NCBI GenBank assembly: GCA_030428695.1
Contig: JAUIEM010000404.1
Coordinates: 1-8,994 of the forward strand
Origin: a bacterium
GTDB lineage: Bacteria > Planctomycetota > J058 > JAJDCP01
Direction: 5' to 3'
DNA length: 8,994 bases
Shown here: one piece after another, positions 1 to 5,801 of the stretch
Layout: each line of letters opens with the position of its first letter
Numbering within the stretch: the first letter of the stretch is position 1
The notes under the pieces: model-generated
Told to the model about the DNA's origin: nothing
The model's database searches: none
The model's input: the letters and a program-made list of their open reading frames with translations, nothing else
Position numbers and translations under genes: made by a program

Positions 1-110
1 TGCAGGAGCGAGGTGACGATGCCGATCGTGAAGAAGAAGCTGCAGGCGCCGAGGCCGAGCAGCGTCGCGAACAGGATCCGGCCGAAGACGTAGCGGTCGA
101 GGATCTTCAC
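1..110 (-). CDS. LptF/LptG-family permease, N-terminal fragment
   Basis: Only the first 36 codons lie in the window; the gene continues past position 1. The peptide starts VKILDRYVFGRILFATLLGL (GTG read as Met) and continues into a Phe-rich hydrophobic segment. This matches the usual start of LptF/LptG (YjgP/YjgQ) permeases: a short K-x-L-D-R-Y cytoplasmic lead followed at once by the first membrane helix. These proteins are the membrane subunits of the LptBFG ABC transporter that extracts lipopolysaccharide from the inner membrane. The GTG start at 110-108 overlaps the TGA stop of the upstream MazG-like gene (GTGA), so the two are probably translationally coupled. LptF and LptG cannot be told apart from this fragment. 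The family call rests on a short N-terminus. Confidence 0.68.
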   Translation of the reverse strand, partial: MKILDRYVFGRILFATLLGLGACSFFFTIGIVTSLL

Positions 111-403
111 GCGGGGCCCTTGCCGCAGGCGCAGGGAATCGCCGCGCACTTCGGGCAGCCATCGGCGTAGCGGGCGGCAGCTTCCTCGAGGTCGATGTCC
201 GCGAGGGAGGCGAGGGTGCTCAGCCAGGCGAGGACGTCGGAGAATTCCTCGCGCAACCGCTCCTTGCCTTCGTTCTTGACGACCGCCCGCGAGAGCTCGC
301 CGACTTCCTCGACGAACCACATGAAGGTCCGGTCGAAGCCGCGCGCGGAGTCTTTGTCGAAATAGGTGCGCTCGATGATCTTCTGGAAGTCTGCGAGGTG
401 CAC
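107..403 (-). CDS. MazG-like nucleotide pyrophosphohydrolase with Cys-rich tail
   Basis: This 98-residue protein is a compact all-alpha NTP pyrophosphohydrolase of the MazG-like type, which hydrolyses (d)NTPs to (d)NMP and pyrophosphate and is usually a housecleaning enzyme. The metal-binding signature is visible: E33-x2-E36 within VEEVGELSRAV, then E53-x2-D56 within REEFSDVLAW. The last 16 residues carry C83-x2-C86 and C91-x-C93, a possible small metal knuckle that the enzyme core does not need. The start is GTG at 403-401 with GGGAGA five bases upstream; no better in-frame start is visible. Its stop overlaps the start of the LptF/G-like gene by four bases, which suggests an operon. The natural substrate cannot be read from the sequence. 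Confidence 0.85.
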   Translation of the reverse strand: MHLADFQKIIERTYFDKDSARGFDRTFMWFVEEVGELSRAVVKNEGKERLREEFSDVLAWLSTLASLADIDLEEAAARYADGCPKCAAIPCACGKGPA

Positions 404-482
404 GGCGCTCTCCCGGCCCGCTGGGGCGCCGAGTCTACCAGAAGTGGCGGGGGGATGCAGCCTCGAAGCGTGGCCCGAAACC

Positions 483-519
483 TCGCTCTCGAGGCTTGCG
501 GGCCAAGCTTCTCGGCCCG
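483..519 (-). terminator. Two stem-loops after the anti-sigma gene, possible terminator
   Basis: Directly after the anti-sigma stop, read on the minus strand, are a perfect 6-bp stem (CGGGCC/GGCCCG, arms 514-519 and 499-504) and a second 5-bp stem (CCTCG/CGAGG, around 482-494). Only a short TTT follows, so this is a weak intrinsic terminator at best and might instead protect the 3' end of the transcript. Confidence 0.35.
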
Positions 520-520
520 G

Positions 521-1780
521 TCAGTCGTCGGCCGACTCGAGCATCCGGGCGCGCTCTTCGAGGTAGCGCGTCGCCGCCTCGCGCTCGAGGGCGCCGACCG
601 CGGGGTCGACGGGCTCGAGCAGGAACAGGATCTGGCGCCGCTCGTCGAGCGAGGGGATCTCGAGCAGACGCAGCAGCCACCGCACCTCGTCGACCGCCAC
701 GGTGTCGGCGAACAGGCGCTCGCTGACCAGCTCGAGGGAGACCGAGTCGGGCGTGCCCCCGAAGGCCTTCGGCTCGGAGCCGGCGGGCCCGGCGTCGCCG
801 GCGTCGTCCTCGTCGCGTCGGGCTTCGTCGAACAGCCAGGCGGATCCGGTCTCTGCGCCGGAGGTCGCGCCGCCGGGATCGGACTTCGTCAGACGGGCCC
901 GGCGGCTGCCGAGATCCTTGAGGTCGAGCTCGACGCCAGGGAGCTGCTCGAGCTTGCCGAGCAACTCGGGCATGCGCTCTTCGGGAACCTCGGCCAGCAG
1001 CGAGTTGGAGCGGTCGGCGTCGAGGTCCTGTTGGACTTCGGAGAGGTCGGCGAGCTCGGCGAGCAGCACGCCGAGGTTGCGCTCGAGCTTGCGTCGCTGC
1101 TCGTCCCCGCCGGTCTCCTGCTCGACGTCTGCCGCGACGCTCGCGCCGCCTCCACCGCCCTCATCGGGGGTCGCGACCGCCTCGGCGGGCGGAGGCGCAC
1201 CGATGCCGCGCGGGGCAACGCTGGGGTCGACCTCGTCGGCTTCGGGCTCGGGGGCGGGCGTGTCGGGACGCATGCCATCCCGCGGCGGCTCGAGCGCGCG
1301 CTCGGTCTCGCTGCCGGTGCGCGCCTCCTCTTCGTCCGCGTCCGCGTTCTCGAGCTCGTCCTCGGACAGTCCTTCCTTGAGCTCTTCCTCGCCGGCGGTG
1401 TTGCCCGCGGCTTGCTCCTGGGGCCCCGGCGGGGCCGGGTCGACCGATGAGATCCAGACGGCGAGCAGGATGCCGGCGGCGAGCGCCATCGCGCGCCGCA
1501 GCTGGCGGCCCCAGCCACCCGCGGCCGGGCGGGCGACGGGTCTCGCCGTGGCGGGCGCCGCGGCGGCCGCGGCGAGTCCGTTACGCACCCGCTCGAGTAG
1601 CGCCGGCGGCGCCTCGAGCTGCGGGAGCGCGCCGAGCTCGCCGATCAGCGAGCGCAGGCCGTCGAGCTCGAGGCGGCAGGCCTCGCAGTCCTGGAGGTGC
1701 GCTTCGAGGTCACGGGCCTCGGGCGGGCTGAGCTCCCCATCGAGATAGGGGCACAGCAACTCCGCGTAGCTATCGCCCAT
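521..1780 (-). CDS. Zinc-finger anti-sigma factor, single membrane span
   Basis: This 419-residue protein is the likely anti-sigma partner of the ECF sigma factor just upstream. Residues 1-40 hold the anti-sigma zinc-finger signature H28-x3-C32-x2-C35 with an extra C10, typical of cytoplasmic sigma-binding ZAS domains. A single hydrophobic segment at about 98-113 (MALAAGILLAVWISSV) gives a membrane-spanning layout. Residues 114-225 are acidic, rich in Pro, Ala, Glu and Gly, and probably disordered. Residues 226-295 look folded, with a leucine-rich helix and a VPEERMPELLGKLEQLPGVE stretch similar to envelope sensor domains seen after anti-sigma spans. The C-terminal 75 residues are helical and charged. 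The ATG at 1780-1778 lies inside the end of the sigma gene (11-bp overlap), so sigma and anti-sigma are translationally coupled. What triggers release of the sigma factor, for example proteolysis, cannot be seen. Confidence 0.85.
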   Translation of the reverse strand: MGDSYAELLCPYLDGELSPPEARDLEAHLQDCEACRLELDGLRSLIGELGALPQLEAPPALLERVRNGLAAAAAAPATARPVARPAAGGWGRQLRRAMALAAGILLAVWISSVDPAPPGPQEQAAGNTAGEEELKEGLSEDELENADADEEEARTGSETERALEPPRDGMRPDTPAPEPEADEVDPSVAPRGIGAPPPAEAVATPDEGGGGGASVAADVEQETGGDEQRRKLERNLGVLLAELADLSEVQQDLDADRSNSLLAEVPEERMPELLGKLEQLPGVELDLKDLGSRRARLTKSDPGGATSGAETGSAWLFDEARRDEDDAGDAGPAGSEPKAFGGTPDSVSLELVSERLFADTVAVDEVRWLLRLLEIPSLDERRQILFLLEPVDPAVGALEREAATRYLEERARMLESADD

Positions 1781-2351
1781 CGATGTACTTCTCCAGTTTC
1801 TGCCGCAGCTTCTTGCGAGCGCGGAACAACCTCGACTTGACCGAGCCGAGCGGGCACTCGAGGACCTCCGCCATCTCCTCGTAGCGCATGCCCTGGATGT
1901 CCTTCAGGACGATGATCGAAGCCGTCTCGCCGTCGAGCTCGGCCAGGGCGCGTCGCACCACCTCCTGGCGTTCGCGCTGCAGCACGTTCTCGAGCGGCTG
2001 CTCGGAGCCGTCGTCGCTCGGTTCGCGACGCTCGCCCTCCTGATTGTACTCCATCGGCAGCTCTTTGCGGCGACGCACTTTGCGGCGGTAGGACCGCGCG
2101 GCGTTGACCGCGATGCGGAACAGCCAGGTGTAGAAGGCCGAGCGCCCGTCGAATGAATGTAAAGCCCTGTAGGCCTTCAGGAAGCACTCCTGGGAGGCGT
2201 CGAGGGCGTCGTCCCGGTTGCCGAGCACGCGCACGGCGACCGTGTAGATCCGATCCTGGTAGCGCACGACCAGCTCTTCGAAGGCTCTCTGCTCTCCGGC
2301 CTTCGCACGCTGGACCAGGTCGGCATCCTGGCGAGCTGCCGAAGCCGTCAC
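1770..2351 (-). CDS. ECF (RpoE-like) RNA polymerase sigma factor
   Basis: This 193-residue group 4 sigma-70 factor directs RNA polymerase to a dedicated promoter set. Region 2 spans about residues 24-92 (FEELVVRYQDRIYTVAVRVL, then DALDASQECFLKAYRAL and the region 2.4-type TWLFRIAVNAARSYRRK). Region 4 spans about 128-182 and includes the helix-turn-helix YEEMAEVLECPLGSVKSRLF. The linker at 98-125 is acidic and poorly conserved. The start is GTG at 2351-2349; a GGGAG 12-16 bases upstream is poorly placed, but an 18-codon leader ORF ends in TGA overlapping this GTG, so initiation probably depends on coupling. The gene overlaps the anti-sigma gene by 11 bp, the usual arrangement for an ECF/ZAS pair. 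Stress or envelope response is the family expectation; the true signal is unknown. Confidence 0.93.
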   Translation of the reverse strand: MTASAARQDADLVQRAKAGEQRAFEELVVRYQDRIYTVAVRVLGNRDDALDASQECFLKAYRALHSFDGRSAFYTWLFRIAVNAARSYRRKVRRRKELPMEYNQEGERREPSDDGSEQPLENVLQRERQEVVRRALAELDGETASIIVLKDIQGMRYEEMAEVLECPLGSVKSRLFRARKKLRQKLEKYIDGR

Positions 2352-2404
2352 GGCCGGTCAGCTCCCACCGTGTTGGACGCGGGGTTCGGCTCGGGGTTCC
2401 ACAT
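2348..2404 (-). CDS. 18-aa leader ORF coupled to the ECF sigma gene
   Basis: The minus strand carries ATG at 2404-2402 preceded by AGGAGG (2414-2409, four-base spacer), the strongest ribosome-binding site in this operon. It encodes MWNPEPNPASNTVGADRP and stops with TGA at 2350-2348, which overlaps the sigma factor GTG as GTGA. An extended -10 promoter lies about 25 bases upstream of its ATG, so it would be the first ORF on the transcript. The peptide has no family resemblance, and its act of translation may matter more than its product. The alternative is a sequencing indel: the frames differ, so one base change in length could fuse this ORF to the sigma protein as its true N-terminus. Confidence 0.55.
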   Translation of the reverse strand: MWNPEPNPASNTVGADRP

Positions 2405-2408
2405 TCTT

Positions 2409-2438
2409 CCTCCTGATCTGCGTCCACGATTCTATCAG
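2409..2438 (-). promoter_or_regulatory. Extended -10 promoter and strong RBS for the sigma operon
   Basis: Read on the minus strand, TGA-TAGAAT (2437-2429) is an extended -10 element one base off TATAAT in the hexamer. No good -35 is visible at the matching distance, as is common when TGn is present. Transcription would begin near 2422, giving a leader of about 18 bases that contains AGGAGG (2414-2409). Positions are from inspection only. Confidence 0.45.
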
Positions 2439-2698
2439 CCCACATGCGAAAGCGCGAAAGCGGACGTCGTTCGCCCGCAGGCTGGATGGTGTTCTCGAAG
2501 GGCCGGGTGCGTGGGAGAAAATCCGCCCGCGGACGCGGCCTGTACACCCTTGCGCTCGGCGCTCAATGCAAATCGACGAACCCTCGGGAGTGCGCTCGGG
2601 CGAGCGCCGTGCTAAAGTAGAGGGGTTGGCTCGGGTTTTTTATTCGCCCCTGCGCCGTCGAGGCTGCGAACGCCCCCTCCACCGATTCGAGGGTGATC
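2439..2698. other. Divergent intergenic region, sigma-operon side
   Basis: No convincing gene lies between the sigma leader ORF and the lipoprotein gene (2405-2918); open frames here lack a ribosome-binding site and family features. This part contains a perfect inverted repeat at 2592-2607 (GCGCTC/GAGCGC, loop GGGC) just before a plus-strand -10 candidate, a T6 run at 2636-2641, and a CCCTC/GAGGG hairpin at 2675-2693. The rest shows nothing recognisable. Confidence 0.5.
2592..2618 (+). promoter_or_regulatory. Plus-strand extended -10 with adjacent inverted repeat
   Basis: TGC-TAAAGT at 2610-2618 fits an extended -10 element pointing to the lipoprotein gene. A perfect 6-bp inverted repeat (2592-2597 and 2602-2607) covers the place between -35 and -10, where an operator could sit. 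If used, this promoter would give a leader of roughly 295 bases before the ATG at 2919. No clear -35 is present. Confidence 0.35.
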
Positions 2699-2741
2699 GT
2701 TCCTAAGTCCTGGCAGAGCAAGGGGAAAGCGGAACTTTTTT
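2699..2741 (+). terminator. Terminator-like hairpin with T6 tract in the lipoprotein leader
   Basis: GTTCC (2699-2703) pairs with GGAAC (2731-2735), with a few more pairs possible inside (TCC/GGA), and six Ts follow at 2736-2741. A stem followed by a T-run inside a 5' leader could be an attenuator. The stem is short with a large interior loop, so it is weak. The same bases include GGAACTT (2731-2737), an ECF-type -35 sequence, which is a competing reading. Confidence 0.3.
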
Positions 2742-2757
2742 GAGGTTGTGCTTGAAT
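2731..2757 (+). promoter_or_regulatory. Possible ECF-type promoter for the lipoprotein gene
   Basis: GGAACTT at 2731-2737 matches the classic RpoE-type -35 element. A loose -10-like CTTGA lies at 2751-2755, about two bases closer than the usual spacing. Its place opposite an ECF sigma operon makes it attractive, but the -10 match is poor and the GAAC core also fits the hairpin at 2699-2741. Confidence 0.3.
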
Positions 2758-2759
2758 AA

Positions 2760-2803
2760 AAGGCCGCGGGGCCTTACTGTTTGCGAAACAGACGAAAACG
2801 TCT
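2760..2803 (+). repeat. Three perfect tandem hairpins in the leader
   Basis: Three perfect stem-loops lie end to end: AAGGCC-GCGG-GGCCTT (2760-2775), CTGTTT-GCG-AAACAG (2777-2791) and AGACG-AAAA-CGTCT (2790-2803, sharing two bases with the second). The close packing and perfect pairing suggest an RNA structure or a protein-binding array, not a chance set. A separate 10-bp palindrome AGTTTAAACT follows at 2820-2829. Confidence 0.5.
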
Positions 2804-2838
2804 CTCCTGTTGGTGGGGAAGTTTAAACTGAGCAACGA

Positions 2839-2913
2839 TCGGCACCGGTGATGGGATCACCGACCCGGGGCGAAAAGCCTCCTCTGGCCGACGTCGCAGT
2901 GGATTGTGGAGGC
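2839..2913 (+). promoter_or_regulatory. Structured leader with three-way junction and anti-Shine-Dalgarno
   Basis: The bases before the lipoprotein ATG can fold as a closing stem TCGGC (2839-2843) with GCCGA (2887-2891), enclosing a perfect 7-bp hairpin CGGTGAT-GGG-ATCACCG (2846-2862) and a second hairpin GGGGC-GAAAA-GCCTC (2867-2881, one G-U pair). The 3' arm of that last hairpin, GCCTCC (2877-2882), is exactly complementary to the ribosome-binding site GGAGGC (2908-2913). Two exclusive folds are therefore possible, one freeing and one hiding the RBS, as in a translational riboswitch or RNA thermometer. The element does not clearly match a riboswitch class known to me; the CGAAAAGCC part is only loosely similar to cyclic-di-GMP-I sequences. 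No ligand is claimed. Confidence 0.4.
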
Positions 2914-2918
2914 GGAGA

Positions 2919-4448
2919 ATGACGGGCATGCCGAAACTCTATTCGGTGGTGACAGCGCTGGTCGTTGCCATGGTATTCATCGGGTGTTCAGACTCGAGCG
3001 ACCGCGGGCTCGCGGGCTCGATCGATCTCAGCGCCGGTTCAGCGTCCGATACCATCGGTGTCGGCGGTCACGGCGGTTCCGTCTCGATGACGGCGGGCGA
3101 CAACATCTTCATCCGTGCGGGGGACATTCCCGATCCCGAGATCTCGAGCACGAACTACAGCATCGACGGTGAGGTCGATGCTGCGACGCTCGCGGCCAAC
3201 GGTCTGACCAACACGTCGGCCAACGGGATCCGGACGCTGACGTTCACCCAGAACGTCGTGATCCGCGGCACCCTGACGCTGAGTGGCACGAGCGAGACCC
3301 TCCTGGTCGTCAACGCACCGACCATTCACGTCCTCGGCACCATCGACCTGTCGGGGAATGACTCGACCACCGTCGCGACGCGCGGCAAGAGCGTGTCGTT
3401 GAATGCGACCGAGCAGGGTGGCGAGATCTTCATCAACGGGCAGATCAACACGAACGGCGGCAGCGGCGACACCGCGGGCCAGGCCGGACACATCGGTCTG
3501 CACGCCGACAACTGCGGCACCGGCCTGTCGAGCCCGGGGCTGACCTCCGAAGGCAACGTGATCATCCGCGGCCGCATCTTCGCGATCGGTGGCAGCGGCG
3601 ACGAGGAAGGCGCGAACGGCGGCTCCCTGACGATCACCGCCTGTAACGACATCTTCGTCGAGCTGCTGCCCGAGGTGGGCGTGCGCACCTCCGGCGGGAA
3701 CGGTACGGCTGAAGGCGGCCACGGGGGCGGCATCGAGCTCGCAGCCTCGCTGGTCGACACCAACGGCAGCATCGTGACCGGTGAGACGATCATGAACACC
3801 AACGGCGGGAGTGGTGGTGACGCTGGCGACGGTGGCGGCGTTTCCTTCTCCCTCGCGGCCAAGACCGGCAACGCGGGCACCGGGGACATCATCAACCTCG
3901 TCCAGATCACGGCCGACGGTGGCTCCGGAACCGGTGGTTTCAGCGGCAGCTCGACCAACGGTGGCGACGGCGGCGACGTGTCCATGACCACCTGGGACAG
4001 CGGCCAGGACATCCGCAACGAAGGCACGATCAACAGCAACGGCGGCGACGCCCGCGGCGCGACCACCGGTAGCGGTGGCGACGGCGGAGACATCACGCTG
4101 CTGACGGACGCTGACAACAACGACCTCGGCGGTATGGTCCGCAACGAGGGGAGAATGAACGCCACCGGTGGCGACGCGGTCTCCCTCGGCGGGGACGGCG
4201 GCGACATCACCTTCGACACCGACGGGGATGACGGCGAAGACGCGAGCAACGGTGAAGGCGAGAACCTCGGCGACCTGACCACCAACGGTGGCAACGGCAA
4301 CGCCAGCGGAACCGCCTCCAGCACCGGTGGCAACGGCGGGCTGATCTTCCTGCGGGCTCGCGGAGCCTTCCAGACCTCCGGCAGCTTCAACGCGCTCGGC
4401 GGATCCGGCACCACCAACGGTGCGTCGGTGATTCCGATCGTGGACTGA
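2919..4448 (+). CDS. Gly/Asn/Asp-rich repeat lipoprotein, probable beta-solenoid
   Basis: I do not recognise this as a named gene. The ATG at 2919 is chosen because GGAGG (2908-2912) lies six bases before it; a TTG at 2904 or ATG at 2928 are less likely. The protein is 509 residues. It begins with a lipoprotein signal peptide: hydrophobic VVTALVVAMVFIG, then the lipidated Cys in FIGC-SDSS. Ser after Cys predicts the outer membrane by the enterobacterial rule. The remainder alternates short beta-forming segments such as VIRGTLTLSG and TIHVLGTIDLSG with about nine copies of N-G-G-[SD]-[GA]-x(n)-G-G-x-G-G-x-[IV], for example SGGDGGDITLLTD and LGGDGGDITFDTD. The pattern resembles parallel beta-helix surface proteins. 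It is acidic and nearly Cys-free. It is a single gene between a structured leader and hairpins. A role in adhesion or as a surface coat is a guess. Confidence 0.8.
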   Translation: MTGMPKLYSVVTALVVAMVFIGCSDSSDRGLAGSIDLSAGSASDTIGVGGHGGSVSMTAGDNIFIRAGDIPDPEISSTNYSIDGEVDAATLAANGLTNTSANGIRTLTFTQNVVIRGTLTLSGTSETLLVVNAPTIHVLGTIDLSGNDSTTVATRGKSVSLNATEQGGEIFINGQINTNGGSGDTAGQAGHIGLHADNCGTGLSSPGLTSEGNVIIRGRIFAIGGSGDEEGANGGSLTITACNDIFVELLPEVGVRTSGGNGTAEGGHGGGIELAASLVDTNGSIVTGETIMNTNGGSGGDAGDGGGVSFSLAAKTGNAGTGDIINLVQITADGGSGTGGFSGSSTNGGDGGDVSMTTWDSGQDIRNEGTINSNGGDARGATTGSGGDGGDITLLTDADNNDLGGMVRNEGRMNATGGDAVSLGGDGGDITFDTDGDDGEDASNGEGENLGDLTTNGGNGNASGTASSTGGNGGLIFLRARGAFQTSGSFNALGGSGTTNGASVIPIVD

Positions 4449-4466
4449 GACCATCTGGTCCATCGC

Positions 4467-4533
4467 GCCCCGCCGGTCGTAGGTGGGGCAACGGCAGGAG
4501 GGGACGTTGTGCAGAGCGCGATCGACCCTCCTG
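4467..4533 (+). terminator. Two strong stem-loops after the lipoprotein gene
   Basis: An 8-bp stem with one G-T pair (GCCCCGCC 4467-4474 with GGTGGGGC 4482-4489) is followed by a perfect 8-bp stem (CAGGAGGG 4495-4502 with CCCTCCTG 4526-4533). No T-run follows either, so Rho-independent termination is uncertain, but these are the only 3'-end structures between the lipoprotein gene and the next promoter. Confidence 0.4.
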
Positions 4534-4582
4534 CTCGTCGGCTTTTCGGGCCTGGATGCGGGAACTCTGGCCGCTCCTCGGC

Positions 4583-4611
4583 TTGACAGTACAGCACTAA
4601 ACTGGTACACG
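4583..4611 (+). promoter_or_regulatory. Sigma-70-type promoter for the MglA/roadblock operon
   Basis: A perfect -35 TTGACA (4583-4588) stands 17 bases before TACACG (4606-4611), which has a TG one base upstream (TGgTACACG), so a weak -10 is helped by an extended -10. Transcription would start near 4618, leaving a leader of about 65 bases that contains a small CTCCC/GGGAG hairpin (4632-4653). Confidence 0.6.
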
Positions 4612-4682
4612 AAAAGCGTTAAGAAAGGTCACTCCCCGGACGTTTTTCGGGAGGTGAAGGGCGACGTCAGGCGAGGCTGGCA

Positions 4683-5792
4683 TTGGGATTCTTCCAGCGA
4701 CTCAAGCAGCGCAGTGAGCTCCGTCGTGTCCGTCGCGACGCCAAGGAGTTCCCCACTCCGCTGATCTTCGTCAATCTGATCGACAAGCTCGTCGAGTGCG
4801 AGCAGGTCGAGGAGGCGGAGACGGTCGCCAAAGACGCGCTGACCCGCTTCCCCGACTCCGAGCTGATCCGTACGGCCTACCGTCGCTTGATGCGCCTTCG
4901 CAATAAGGAGGAGCTCAAGGCCCTCCGTGGAGAGCTGCGGCGCAGCGCCGATCCTCTCCTGTACGCGCGGCTGGCCGACCTCTACCTCGAGCTGGGGGAA
5001 GAGGAGCTCGCCCAGGATCTCGCCCTCTCGGCCGTCGAGAAGTTCCCGCAGAGCGACGGCAACTACATCGTGCTCGGGAAGATCCGCGCGCGGCGCTTCG
5101 CGGTCTCGCACCAGGCGAAGGACGGCTTCCTGTCGATCCAGTACTTCGAGCGGGCGGTCGAGCTCAACCGCGACAACTACCGCTCGCTGCTGACGATGGC
5201 CGAGATCCTCGTCGAGGTCGGACAGCGGACGCGCGCGCTGCAGGTGCTCGAGCAGATCCTGCGCTTCGCGCCGAACGACCCGCGGGCGCGCCGCCTGCGC
5301 GAGCGCGCCCTGCGGCTGCCGAACGCCGACGAGCGCTTCCTCGAGGACGCCTTCCGCAAGTACGAGGATCTGTACCGCCGGGGCGAGGGACATCGCTACA
5401 ATGGCTACAGCCCCGCGGAGCGCTTCCTCAAAGAGCCGACCCTGCTCAAAAAGAAGCTTGCCCAGTTCAGTGGACTGGAGGGCCTGAAGTTCGTCGTCGC
5501 GCTCGCGCCGGGGGGCAAGATTCTCGCCTCCTTCACGGCGCCCGGTGAGCGCGTCGACCGGTTGTTCCTCGCGCAGAAGGCCGAGCGGCTGTTCAACGCG
5601 ACCGAAGACTGCTCCGTCCGCATGGACCTCGGCGCTCTGAAGCATGGGCTGTTCGACGGCGGCGACACCAAGATCATGATCATGCGCTTCGACATCGTCC
5701 GCTTCGCGCTGTTCATGACCCGAGCTGTCAAGGTCAACCTGCTCGATCGCGCCGTGCGGAACTTCCTCGAACACGAACTCTTTGTCAACTGA
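4683..5792 (+). CDS. TPR protein with C-terminal roadblock-like domain
   Basis: This 369-residue soluble protein starts at TTG (4683) with GAGG six bases upstream. After a basic N-terminus, residues 27-60, 90-122 and about 150-199 are TPR-like helical pairs, for example PLLYARLADLYLELGEEELA and RSLLTMAEILVEVGQRTRAL, expected to bind partner proteins. A basic linker (200-255) leads to residues 256-364, where LEGLKFVVALAPGGKILASF followed by a helix, then TKIMIMRFDIVRFALFM and a final helix, follow the alpha-beta order of a divergent roadblock/LC7 fold. It is the first gene of the operon; its stop overlaps the Shine-Dalgarno of the next gene, nine bases away. The role is unknown. Linking the downstream GTPase and its regulators to other proteins is a reasonable inference from TPRs and context. 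The TPR call is firmer than the roadblock call. Confidence 0.75.
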   Translation: MGFFQRLKQRSELRRVRRDAKEFPTPLIFVNLIDKLVECEQVEEAETVAKDALTRFPDSELIRTAYRRLMRLRNKEELKALRGELRRSADPLLYARLADLYLELGEEELAQDLALSAVEKFPQSDGNYIVLGKIRARRFAVSHQAKDGFLSIQYFERAVELNRDNYRSLLTMAEILVEVGQRTRALQVLEQILRFAPNDPRARRLRERALRLPNADERFLEDAFRKYEDLYRRGEGHRYNGYSPAERFLKEPTLLKKKLAQFSGLEGLKFVVALAPGGKILASFTAPGERVDRLFLAQKAERLFNATEDCSVRMDLGALKHGLFDGGDTKIMIMRFDIVRFALFMTRAVKVNLLDRAVRNFLEHELFVN

Positions 5793-5801
5793 GGTCCAGG
5801 C

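Noticed and set aside
398..1748. Two plus-strand frames of about 350 codons opposite the anti-sigma gene
   Set aside because: Products are low-complexity Ser/Ala or Gly/Leu sequence without motifs, and the minus-strand frame has a clear zinc finger and membrane span coupled to the sigma gene.
2839..2891. A cyclic-di-GMP-I (GEMM) riboswitch
   Set aside because: CGAAAAGCC resembles the CGCAAAGCC of that class, but the conserved GGGCAAACC part and the GNRA-capped hairpin are missing, so the class is not claimed.
3900..4260. RTX calcium-binding nonapeptide repeats in the lipoprotein
   Set aside because: The GGDGGDITL repeats have hydrophobics at positions 7 and 9, not at position 8 as in GGxGxDxUx. 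There is also no type I secretion signal; a lipobox is present.
3039..4610. Two long minus-strand frames (523 and 423 codons) opposite the lipoprotein gene
   Set aside because: They mirror the Gly-rich repeat; the Pro/Ser- or Val/Ala-rich products show no domains. The plus-strand frame has a signal peptide, lipobox and RBS.
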